Shown here: one piece after another, positions 38,027-47,764 of the stretch
Position numbering within the stretch: the stretch's first letter is position 1
Layout: every line of letters starts with the position of its first letter
NCBI RefSeq assembly: GCF_937616625.2
Contig: NC_065575.1
Coordinates: 4,099,501 to 4,163,500 of the forward strand
DNA length: 64,000 nt
Origin: Mercurialis annua
Lineage: Eukaryota; Streptophyta; Magnoliopsida; Malpighiales; Euphorbiaceae
Direction: 5' to 3'
Position numbers and translations under genes: made by a program
Notes under the pieces: generated by a model
What the model was told of the DNA's origin: nothing
What the model saw: only the letters and a program-made list of their open reading frames with translations
Databases searched by the model: none

Positions 38027-38468
38027 GTTCGTAGTGCGTTTATATTTGTAATAATCTTATGAAAATTAATCTATTTCCCCTCCCTTCATCTTCAACTTCA
38101 CTTTTTTTAGAAAAATAATATTTTCAGTTGTTATAATTAGGAAATAGATTAATAATGTTACATTATCAAAATTTGTGTACTTAGCCCCTTTAGAGTGGTG
38201 GCCCATTTAGTCACAACTGGTATCAAAATCCAATTTGGGTGGTGACCCATTAAGTCATCAGTGATATCAAAATTTGCTTTGATTCCTTTCATTTTCTATC
38301 GCTGATTCCTTTCATTCAATCAATCAAATCATCATGACAGGTTGCCGATTTTGTTTCATAAAGCTTCGAATGATCAACAAACAGGAACATGAAAAAGCCT
38401 GCGAGGTAAAGTTGAAATTTTGAAAAGATTTGACAAGTTAGTGTTGACCTACTTGGTAAAAAAATAAA
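38027..38468. other. Spacer, possibly including the far 3' end of the xylosidase pseudogene
   Basis: A minus-strand stretch near 38340-38410 (AGFFMFLFVDHSKLYE) might be a remnant of the C-terminal fibronectin-like domain of the adjacent pseudogene, but it is too decayed to be sure. Confidence 0.25.
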
Positions 38469-39387
38469 CTACGGCGAAAAAAAAAGATTGATTAGTAGTA
38501 GTAGTGTTTGTTTGTACCAAGATTGTAGAAGGAAATAATAGATTTTGGTGAAGTTGGAGTAGCTTAAACCATGGAAGAATTTGTAATGATTTTGGTTGGA
38601 TTTCAAGAATCTATAAAATTTTTTGGAAAAAATTTTGGTAGGTTTTGATCTCATGTTCATTTCTGACATTGCTACTTGATCTGCATACTCTTGCGGCTAC
38701 CAGGTAAAAAAGGACCTGCCAGCTGAAAAATTAAACCACCATTGATTATAAAAATAGCCCGAATAACTGAAGCAACAAATTTGGTTTGTTTAGTTTGATA
38801 TTATAAAAATATTTCATTTTTTTTGTTCGAGTTGATTTTAAACATAAAAAAGTTTAGTCTCGCCTCTCAATTAATATCCATTTATATTGTTATTTAGGTG
38901 CATAACAGCTTAAATGAAATGAAATGAAACCACTATTATAACATAATAAAAAAAGTTTGCATTAAAAAAATTATCAGGATTGTAATCTCCAAAAACAATT
39001 TGAACATTGTTATCTCCTCAAGTTAGATCTGGAAATTCAACCCACAACATACCTCCAAATTTTCTCTCATTTTTAGCAAAAGAAATGTCAACAGAACCTC
39101 TTGACATACTTACAAGAATCACAATTTCATTTGAAGCACTTACCACATCCATCACTAATTTTTGTTGATATCTTGACAATGTCAAATTCTCTTTATCTAA
39201 ACACTTCCTTTCGTAAGAATGATTATTACTTACAACTAATACTACCACATCAGCATTACCTGCATCCGCCATTACCATCTCAATAAGCGACTCATTGGTG
39301 CAATTCACAAAACGGCAACTTACCACATATGCAATTTTCTTGAATTTATACTTTTGGATTCCCTGTAAAGAGATAGTGTAACTGCAG

Positions 39388-40212
39388 GTAGACATGCTTA
39401 TGCCTTTGGATACCCGACCAATCCCTGCCAAACCCGCACCCTAGGGCCAAACTTGGGTAGTGATTTTTTGCCCAAAACCCGAACCCGAGTCTAAAAAAGC
39501 CCGCAATTTTATGGTCGGGCTCGTTCTTTAATATTTATACAATTTTTCGAGTAAGTCTGAAAAAACTCGGCGCGAGCTTGCATATATAGAGTGCAGAGGC
39601 CATGTTTGAGTAAGAAATTTGAAGTCCGAACCGGGCTCGGGCCGGTTTTGGACTTATATAAAAAAAATTAAATTCCAATCAACCCGACCTATAAGGGTGA
39701 GAATTAAACGGTTAAAACCAAACAACCAAACCGAATTGAATCGACTTAACTAAACTAAAATGTAATTTGAAAATAGGGTTCGTTTACAGTCAGAATTTTT
39801 AAAATTTTGGCTATTCAGTTCGGTTTTTGATTTTGACAAAAAAATAGCTGTAATAACCAAACCGACTGTATTCTTAAACTACGTTGTTTTAAGCTTTTAT
39901 ATACACACATTTATATATTAAACTTAATTATTTTTATAGTTTTAGAATAAAAAAAGCGACAAACATAGATTTAATTTAAAGTACATGTACCCTCTAGGTT
40001 AAATTTCTCCATCTTCTCTATATTTTTTTTAAACTGTTTTTGTCCTCTAAAAATCATATAAAAAATATTATGGTTTTCGACTAAATTGAACCAAAATATT
40101 TCAATTTGGTTAATTCGGTTTTGACATTATTTTGGTCAATACGGTTCGGTTACCAAAATTTTAAAAAACCGAACATTTTGAATTTTTAGGCGCGTGGTTC
40201 AATGAACATGTG
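39388..40212. mobile_element. Mutator-like element inserted in an exon of the xylosidase pseudogene (825 bp)
   Basis: The 9 bp TAACTGCAG are repeated exactly at 39379-39387 and 40213-40221. Removing the insert and one copy restores the xylosidase codons ...GTPCSYTISLQGI... in one frame. The left end is GTAGACATGCTTATG and the inverted right end CACATGTTCATTG. The left part is rich in CCCGAACCCGAGTC-like and AGCCCGC-like sequence. The right part holds GGTTCGGTT/AACCGAAC motifs. Confidence 0.85.
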
Positions 40213-41153
40213 TAACTGCAGGGTGTACCTGCATAATTGCTTATCATAGCTTCAGTCACATTTTTCGTTTGGTATGATAACCGCTAAACTCTTGGTGAGA
40301 ATGTCGACTTTTGATAGTGGAAGAGCTCATTTATTCTCTAATAGGATTATTTCTTATCTTGCAGCATCAAGTGCCAACATTAGATGTTTGTTAATGCATA
40401 CATCAGACGGTCCAACATTTCCAAATGGGAACAAGTTTGGATCTCTGAGCCTTTTTAGGACTATGTAGTTGTAGAATACTTTGTTCAGTTTCACAATATT
40501 TTTTGTATACTCCGCTAATAATCTCCACAATTCATATTTAAATCTACATATATATGACATAGTAATATGATTTATAGTGCAAGTAAACACAAATGCTGAA
40601 AGATTATAACGAGAGGACAATTTTTACAACAACATATGAATTCAAAGTTTAGAGTTCTAAAAACATTTTAAAAATATAAAAACATGTTGAAATATATTAT
40701 CTTATACCTTCTATCAAGGCAAGAACTACAACATCTTGAGGAGTTGATGAATAATTGATTATGTCATAATAAACTTCAATGGAATCACAGTCAGAGACAA
40801 ATATATATGCCAAACTAATATATCAGAACATAATTAATTTTGCTTACAATGCACAATATTAGAAAAACAGAAGTAACCCATCAAAATTCTGTTGGTCTTT
40901 GTTAACCCTTTTCAACATATCGAAATTCGCACGTGTAGGAACTTCGTTCACCCTGTTATAAGAACACATGACACTGCTGACTCGACCTTTTTCTACACAG
41001 CTCTTAAATGGCAGTTGATACATATCTTCCATATCCTGCTTTGTCACCTGATCATAAAACCCCAAATAGAAATAACTTCTTAGTCCAAATTTTAAGAAAA
41101 ATACAGATTTTTTATACCTTGGTTACAGAACTTAATCGATTAATGCCTCTCTG

Positions 41154-42020
41154 GTAGACATATTCATGGGCTTGAGTACCCGTCCAAGCATGCACCCTAG
41201 AGCCAGGCTTGGGTAGTGATTTTTCGTCCCAAAGCCCGGCTTGAATCCCAGCCCGAAAAACCCATTGTAACATGGGCGGGCTCAGTCTTTTTATACCATT
41301 TCTCATGTAAGTCTGAAAAAGCCCGGCCCGAATCCGTATATATAGAGTGTAAAGGTCAGGTTTGGGTAGGAAATTTCAGGTTGGGCTTATATAAAAATTT
41401 GTAGGGAAATTTACAAAAATACCTAAAAAACTAAAAATATTTGTTAAAATTACCTCAAACACTAAAAGTTCACAAAACGTACCTAAAAATTTAAATATTT
41501 ATTTTTTACTCCGCAATTTCAAACAGTTGCAAACAATTTAAAGAAAACATAATTTGAAACTGTTTTACAAAATGTTTCAAATACAGTTTCTAATAGAGTT
41601 TTAAACGATTTAAGAAAAAGTTGAAACTATTTTATAAACCGTTTCAAAGACAGTTTCTAATTGGGTTTCAAACGATTTATAACGGTTTTCTTTAAAAATA
41701 ATTTGACACCGTTTTTAAAGAACTGATTCTATTATAGTTTTAAAAGGTTTCGAAAAGTTTCTAAATTGACATTTTTGAAACCCGTTTATAATACAGTTTC
41801 AAACAGTTTAAAAAAACGGAGTATTTTTTACAAATTTTCAGAGTAAAAAAATAAATTTTCGGAGTAAAAAAATCAAGTTTTGAAAAAAGGTAAAAAAATA
41901 ATTTTTCTAAAATCGAAATATTTTTGCAAATATTTTTGAAAAAAGGAGTATTTTGTGCATATTCATCAAATTTGAATGCCCGGCTAGCTCGGCCCGAGCA
42001 TAATGCATGAACATGTATAC
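41154..42020. mobile_element. Related Mutator-like element inserted in the same pseudogene (867 bp)
   Basis: Ends are GTAGACATATTCATG and, inverted, GTATACATGTTCATG. The first 130 bp match the element at 39388 closely (TACCCG.CCAA, GCACCCTAG.GCCA, TTGGGTAGTGATTTTT). It splits the xylosidase between YWK and GINR. Flanking duplications are too degraded to recognise. The centre (about 41500-41830) is a degenerate array of TTTGAAACTGTTT-like units. Confidence 0.7.
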
Positions 42021-42049
42021 TTTCCAATAATCAAGATTTTGTTTTACAA

Positions 42050-42800
42050 TAAAAGATGATTTTATTATTAACTCAAATCAGTAGCAATAACAGACGTAAG
42101 AAATTCAAAAATGGCTAAACCATTTCTGATGACCTGACAAGGAACATGCATAATGCACTAACATGTGCGCAGCCTGATTCACAGATCGCCTTATATAACA
42201 AAAATAAATTAGAAAACTGTTTCACTAACTCCAAATTAAATCAAGAAGTCCGAATGAATACGAACATCCAAGATGACTCCTCATGCATATGATTCCACTA
42301 CCACTTTACAGCCACCGTTAAGCCAACTTAATGCTTCATAAATCCCCATAATCTCAGCTATACAAGGATCCAAATTACCCAAGATATTTGCCGCTCTCGC
42401 TTGTAACAACATCCTATCACTATCTCTAACCGTACATCCTACGCCAACATAATACTTCTCTCTAACCAGTTCCTTCAAAATTCTAATTGCTCGTGGACTG
42501 GCCATTACACGACAATTTCAAGCCATGCTACTCATTGTTTCGGGTAGACCAAAAAAGTGAGGCCCACCGTTTCGTTACATTTAGGAACTATAATCATCTC
42601 TGATACATGAAAACTAGGCCCATTATCCAACTCCAAAAACCCAGCCCTTCTAGCCACTTTTTTTCTCTTTGCATCACCAACAACAACATCATAGGTACTC
42701 ACCGCAATATTAGCAACTAATTCCTTAGAAATAGGGATTTGTTGCCCACTAGAAGAACTACCATACATGGCAGTACTCTTCTTTCCCAAATATGAACTAC
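42050..42800 (-). mobile_element. Internally deleted L1-type LINE
   Basis: Right to left on the minus strand: the end of an ORF1-like protein (42532-42789; basic KRKKVARRAG, then VSEMIIVPKC, unrecognised beyond that); the start of ORF2 (MSSMA-stop-NCRVMASPRAIRILKEL, matching the endonuclease start M..L.WNCRG.G.PRA...LK.L with Trp now TGA); then, with no endonuclease core or reverse transcriptase, an RNase H region (YYVGVGCTVRDSDRMLL, PCIAEIMGIYEALSWLNGG, KVVVES); then SVNQAAHMLVHYACSLSGH. The 3' end (TAATAAAATCATC) abuts the xylosidase fragment near 42050. The deletion joins codon ~30 of ORF2 straight to RNase H. Confidence 0.8.
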
Positions 42801-42894
42801 AATCTTTTTCACTTCTTATAATTCCGATTGTCCAAATTACGACATATGACTTGATTTAATAATTCTAAAAATTCGGGTTATTACAGAAGACTAG

Positions 42895-43035
42895 CTCGTT
42901 TTCCCCATGGAAGACGAGCAGATTTCGTCTTCCATGGGGAAGACGAAATCGTCTTCCCCAGGAAGACCAGAACTGTTGGTCTTCGAAGACCAGCAGAGCT
43001 GGTCTTCCATGGAAGACGAGTCGTCTCTGGCGGGT
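42895..43035. repeat. Cluster of overlapping palindromes built on GGAAGAC/GTCTTCC
   Basis: About 140 bp, clearly more GC-rich than its flanks, hold at least ten copies of GAAGAC or GTCTTC. Perfect palindromes include TGGTCTTCGAAGACCA (42977-42992) and GTCTTCCATGGAAGAC (43002-43017). TTTCGTCTTCC/GGAAGACGAAA pair around ATGG near 42935-42960. It starts directly after TCGGGTTATTACA, which resembles the outer end of the LTR at 60155-62939. Confidence 0.75.
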
Positions 43036-43059
43036 GGCGGGGATAGCGGATTTCGTTTT

Positions 43060-43808
43060 AAGAATTTTATTTAATTTTAAATAAATAATTAATTGTATAT
43101 GTATTTAATTAATCTTTATTTAGGATTTATTTGAATTTTTTTTAAGTTAAGAAACTTATTAAAATTTGTCCAAGTAGAAAAGGGTATAAAATGACTCTTA
43201 AATTTGATTGTTTTATAAAATTTAATCTTTATAATAGTAAAATCATCTATTTTTTCTAAATTAGGGTGCTATTGAAACGTAAAAATACGAAATAGGGTGC
43301 AATTTTTAATGAAATTGCAAAGTCGAGGTGTTATTGAAAACAAAATGAAAGGTCGGTAGTTTTTAAGGTGATTAGCTTTAAATTTTTAATGACATCAACA
43401 TTTAGTTAAAAATAGTAATAAAATAACGATAACGGCTTCATATAATTTTTTGTAATGTTGTCTATTTTATATGTAGATTAAGCAACATTACTAGAAAATA
43501 GTCGATTTTCGACAAATTAATATAATTATATGTAGTTTAATTATTGGCGAATGTTCTGATACAATTTTCAATATTTAATTCGGTTATGGACTTTAAAATG
43601 GGTTCATGAAATTGACATTTTTTTTGTAATTCTAATTATAAAATTTACATGAAATAATACTTTGATATGTTGGAAGAATGATCGGGATATTACATAAAAA
43701 AATACTAGTACAATAAAATTATTAAAAATGCACTTGACTATATTGTCTTTTACTTTTAACATTGTTATCCAATCAATTTATATATAAGCTGTACTATAGT
43801 ATTATAAT
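43060..43808. other. AT-rich spacer with decayed repeat sequence
   Basis: No gene. About 43180-43380 contains phrases such as TAGGGTGCTATTGAAACG and GTAGTTTTTAAGGTGATTAG that resemble the edges of the MITE family at 43809, but no ends can be paired. Confidence 0.35.
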
Positions 43809-44378
43809 GGCCTAATTATTTAAAAACCACTCACCTTCTAACTTTTTTTCATTTATACCACGACTTAGGAAAATTTTCAATTGTACCCTGTTTTCGATTT
43901 TTATGTTTCGTTTGTATCCCAAGAGTAATTTTTTTGATAATTTAATTAATTTAAAGATAAAAATATTAAAAACAAGATACATAAATGATTAATATTAATG
44001 TTTTATTAGAATATAGGTTAAAAATGAAGGATTAATTTAAACTTTTTTTCAAAAAAAATAGGTCAATTTAACTCATAGGGTAGAGATGAAACATAAAAAT
44101 CAAAAATAGAAGAGTAACTTTTTTAATAATTTAATTAATTTAAAAATAAAAATATTAAAAACAAGATACATAAATGATTAATATTAATGTTTTATTAGAA
44201 TATAGGTTAAAAATGAAGGATTAATTTAAACTTTTTTTCAAGAAAAAATAGGTCAATTCAACTCATAGGATAGAGATGAAGCATAAAAATCAAAAATAGG
44301 GTACAATTGAAAATTTTCCTAGATCATGGTATAAATGAAAAAAAGTTACAAGGTGGGTGGTTTTTAAGTAATTAAGCC
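43809..44378. mobile_element. Mutator-like MITE with internal tandem duplication (570 bp)
   Basis: Left end GGCCTAATTATTTAAAAACC and inverted right end GGCTTAATTACTTAAAAACC. A perfect 9-bp duplication TATTATAAT lies at 43800-43808 and 44379-44387. A unit of about 188 bp is repeated in tandem (about 43922-44109 and 44110-44298), making it longer than the related copy at 29694-30064. Confidence 0.9.
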
Positions 44379-44406
44379 TATTATAATATAAGTACAAATA
44401 ACAAAC

Positions 44407-45090
44407 AAACTCTAGCCCCTTTCTCTTCTCTTTTCTCTCTAACAAACCCTAACCAGCTAATTTTTTTTTTTATTTTTTTCTTCGGCAGCCGTTAATGGCT
44501 TAATTTTTCTATTGACGGTAGCCACCCCTTTTGTTTATGTTATTTTAATTTCATAAAATATAATAAATAGCCAATTCTTTTTCATTTTTCTGACGGATTA
44601 AAATTTATCACAAAGCGCAATTCAATTATCAAGAAGCGACGATAGATTGAAGATCTTTCAGTAACAAAATGGATTCGTCTATGAGTTATACTAGTTTTAT
44701 CTTTTTTTTTTATCTTTTGTATGAATGTTTTACTTTGTCTTTTCTTTATGAAAGATTTGTTGTCCTTTCTCTGTGAAAGGTTTGTTGACTTCTTTTTAGA
44801 AGGAGTTGTTGTCTCTTTTTTAGAAGGAGTTATATTAAGTGTTGATTGAATCGGATGTAGTGAGTTTGCGGGTGTTTGGAGAAGTTTGAACGAAGAGTGA
44901 TTGAAGACGACACTTAATTCGCGAAACAGTTAGTAATTTATTTTTATTTTTCGTAAGTAAGGTCTGTGAATCAGGCAGCATGTTGTCTGTTCCATGTCAG
45001 GTCATCGGGTTTAGTTTTCAAATTATCCCGAGTTTCTTACAAATGTAACTGTTTCATATTCAATTTAATGAGATCTGATGAATTAGAAAA
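44407..45090 (+). mobile_element. Short LINE-derived retrocopy with perfect 17-bp target duplication (684 bp)
   Basis: The 17 bp AAGTACAAATAACAAAC occur exactly at 44390-44406 and 45091-45107. The insert begins with a pyrimidine-rich leader (CTAGCCCCTTTCTCTTCTC) and ends in a short A-tract (TTAGAAAA). Near its 3' end, GTCTGTGAATCAGGC and CCATGTCAGGTCATCGG match the RNase H end of the LINE at 42050-42800. It thus looks like an L1-type 5' leader joined to an L1-type 3' end, with everything between deleted. It has no coding capacity and could be a non-autonomous LINE family mobilised in trans (inference). Confidence 0.8.
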
Positions 45091-45107
45091 AAGTACAAAT
45101 AACAAAC

Positions 45108-45790
45108 ATTCATTTTACTCCTCCAACTTTACATAACAGATTAAGATAATCAAAAATCGTTGTTTAGGAGAAAGTTGCTGCTTATCAATTTTGATTTAGT
45201 TTACACTTTAGTCTAACGTTATTCTTGATAGCCAAAGCCCAAAGGTGTAAAATTGATAAACTGTAGATGTATCTACTATTTACCTTTTTTTTACAATATT
45301 TACTATTTACCTAAAATTATAAAATTATACCTTTTTAATGCTAAATTGGAGGGATCAGATAAAACTTTTGTTACAAATACAAAATTATAATTGATTGAAT
45401 AGTGAGTATAATCTTTAGCCTACTAAGAATTGTTAGGCTCAATATTACAAAATTAGTTCTAATCCTTCAAAAAGAAGTAAAAAAATATAGGCTTAAAACT
45501 ATTTTCATTAAATACTATAAAGTATAAATACCTCTACACATATAGAAATTCTTATATAGACCGACTTTATCATATCATCTAAAAACAAGTCAATCATCTT
45601 ATAACACTTTATGAAAATGATGATAAAATTGTAATTAAATATATAATAAATATGTTCAAATTTTGATGATGATATTATAATTTTGTCATGCTTAATCTAC
45701 AAATGACGTGATAAATTCGGACTATCTCAAAAATTTCTCCTACACATAAGCTAAGACTAATATATATACTTCATTACACTCAATAACTTT
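45108..45790. other. AT-rich spacer
   Basis: No gene, repeat boundary or motif could be supported here. Confidence 0.5.
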
Positions 45791-46180
45791 GGCCTCACTT
45801 GGTTGGGGGTAAGTTCACTAAGAAAGTTTAACTTCCCGGAAAATAACATTTTTTTTGCTTGGTTCATTTTTGTCAATCTACTTCCCGGGAAGTTGAAGAG
45901 TTGACTTCCCTTTAACTAGGAAAATGACTTCCCTAACAAAATCTAGGTAAGTTCTACTTCCCTAATTAAGTTAATTAAAATACGATTATAACCTTATATT
46001 TAATTAGTTAATTTAGTTATTGAGAGCAATATTGTCTTTATATTTTAATTAATTAAAAAAATGAAACTTTTTGGGAAATTATTAAGTGAACCAAGTAATA
46101 AAAATATTAATTTTCTTCACACTAACTTTCTTAGTAATTAACTTTCCGGAAAGTAATACTCTTTTGAATCAAGTGAGGCC
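45791..46180. mobile_element. TIR MITE, possibly PIF/Harbinger (Tourist-like) (390 bp)
   Basis: Ends GGCCTCACTTGGTTGGGGG and, inverted, GGCCTCACTTGATTC. Inner inverted homology is present (TTCACTAAGAAAGTTTAACT against AGTTAATTACTAAGAAAGT). The three-base flanks are TTT and TTA, compatible with a TWA target. There is no 8- or 9-bp duplication. Confidence 0.6.
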
Positions 46181-46724
46181 TTATCAAAGAACCTAATCAA
46201 CTTAGACAACAAAGCCGTTATTAGACAAATCAAATTTTAGCTTCCTTTTATTTTTGTGCAGGAGATCATCTATGTGATCTCAAAAAATTTTGCTCAATTC
46301 AGTTCGATTCTGAATCGATCAAAACCGACGTTGCCGAAATTTACTAAATGGTCAAGCGAACTGAATTTTTTTGACCAAATGTTGAATTTCTTTTTGACCA
46401 AACTTTTCAATCAGTTCATTTAAATTTGATTTGGACGTATATCCAAAATCAAATAAAAACCTTAAAATTTAGGCAAAATAATAAAAAACAAAACAAAATT
46501 TAGATTCAATGTCAAAAAAGACCTAATTTGCTTGAAGATCGGTTTATTCAGTTTTTTGGTTATTTCGGTTTTATATGTCTCCAAACCAGACTGTTAACCG
46601 AACACCAAACTTCCCTAAATTACCAACCGTACCAGGCCATATTCGCCAAACAACCAAACCAAACAACGGACTTTGGTTCGGTTTGGTTTCTCAATCTGAT
46701 TCAGTTTTTGCACAACCCTATAAG
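46181..46724. other. Spacer with hAT-like terminal sequence
   Basis: The right part is rich in GGTTCGGTTTGG and AACCGAAC motifs and ends TTTTTGCACAACCCTA, whose complement TAGGGTTGTGCA resembles a hAT terminal repeat. No matching left end was found. Probably a truncated hAT-derived repeat. Confidence 0.35.
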
Positions 46725-47040
46725 TAGGTGTGAGCAGAAAATCGGCGGACCGAATTAACCGACCGAACCGATAAATTTGGTTTTTGTATTAAAAATTTGG
46801 TTATTTTATCAGTTCGGCTTGAATTTTAAATTTTTCAAATTAATCGAACGGATTGAATTAACCAAAATTTCATTTTTTTTTTAATTTTTTCTCATAATTT
46901 TTTTGGTTTAATCGAACCGACCAAATTAATCAATATATTTGGCTGGTTCGATTTTGAAATTTATTTTTATATATTTCGATCGGTTAGATTTTAGCTATTC
47001 GGTCGAACAGTTAATTCGGTTAAATGCTCACCCCCACCTA
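46725..47040. mobile_element. hAT-like MITE (316 bp)
   Basis: Left end TAGGTGTGAGCAGAAAATCG and inverted right end TAGGTGGGGGTGAGCATTTA, with strong AACCGA/TCGGTT subterminal content. The 8-bp flanks CCTATAAG and CAAGTAAG agree at only five positions, so the duplication is decayed or the edges are slightly off. Confidence 0.55.
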
Positions 47041-47544
47041 CAAGTAAGTTTAAGGTAAAGTGAGAAAGTTATACTAATTGTTTCCAAATTAATATAATGA
47101 ATTGCTTTTTACGTCCAAAAAAAGGGGAAGAAAATTCAATTAGTTGGAAAAGTGGAGTCAAATAGAGACATCTAAGAGAAGAATTACACGTTTAAATCCA
47201 ACCCCAGCAGTCCTTCTAGAATCCAATTTTTTTTGAATCATCAACAAACCAAGACTTTTCTACTCTCAATTTCAATTTCAATTACATTTTTTTGAATAAT
47301 CAATCAAGGTCTGCTTGTAATGCCCGTCCATTTTATTTATTTTTCAATTTTAAAACAATGCCTTTGACTTTGTACCATTCCTCATAAACACCATGTTTTT
47401 TCTTTCTGTATAATTAACCATTCATCCTCTTCAATAATAATAATTTTAATTCCTGTTATTATATAGTTTCTGGGTGTGTCTGATTTTGATTTTTTTGTTC
47501 AAAACATTGGATATATTGTTAGTCAGTTAGTTGGTTAGTTAGAT

Positions 47545-47710
47545 TGTGATCCCATAAGTATAAATTTCATAGCTTTTTGTGAATTTGATTGCAAATTTTC
47601 ATCTGGGTATTCTATGTTAGTTAAATTTGTGATCCCTTAAGTAAAAAGTTCATAGCTTTTTCTGAATTTGATTGCAATTTTCATCTGGGTATTGTATGTT
47701 AGTTAGCTTT
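47545..47710 (+). repeat. Tandem duplication (83 bp x 2) just upstream of ALA1
   Basis: Two adjacent copies start at 47545 and 47628. Both contain TGTGATCCC, TTCATAGCTTTTT, TGAATTTGATTGCAA and TTTTCATCTGGGTATT, with a few differences. They end about 55 bp before the ALA1 start codon, so they are probably in the 5' leader or core promoter. Confidence 0.85.
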
Positions 47711-47764
47711 ATGTTATGTTGTTGTTGTTAAGGAGACATTAGCTCTGATCTGTCGAAAACCCTC

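Larger units (their letters stand above)
38469..42060 (-). pseudogene. GH3 beta-D-xylosidase / alpha-L-arabinofuranosidase (BXL-like), broken
   Basis: Pieces in the correct 5'-to-3' order on the minus strand: NLDYWK at about 42021-42040; [10 protein letters not shown] at about 41110-41150; [20 protein letters not shown] and [12 protein letters not shown] at 40950-41050; [20 protein letters not shown] at 40700-40805; [14 protein letters not shown] and [10 protein letters not shown] at 40380-40530; ILLENK...ALPLSKVDI and MISNYAGTPCSYT at 40213-40350; ISLQGIQKYKF to FGGMLWVEF at 39018-39378; then EYADQVAMSEMNMRSKP and FFHGLSYSNF at 38520-38700. Plant cell-wall beta-xylosidases have the same series, including the catalytic VSDCDS motif. 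In-frame stops, two insertions and absence of the N-terminal third show it is dead. Confidence 0.9.

Noticed and set aside
41761..42027. 88-codon minus-strand ORF
   Set aside because: Phe/Lys-rich low-complexity translation of an AT-rich element interior. No family signature.
45791..46180. Assignment of this MITE to the Mutator-like group
   Set aside because: No 8- or 9-bp duplication could be found at its edges. The TWA-like flanks fit PIF/Harbinger better.
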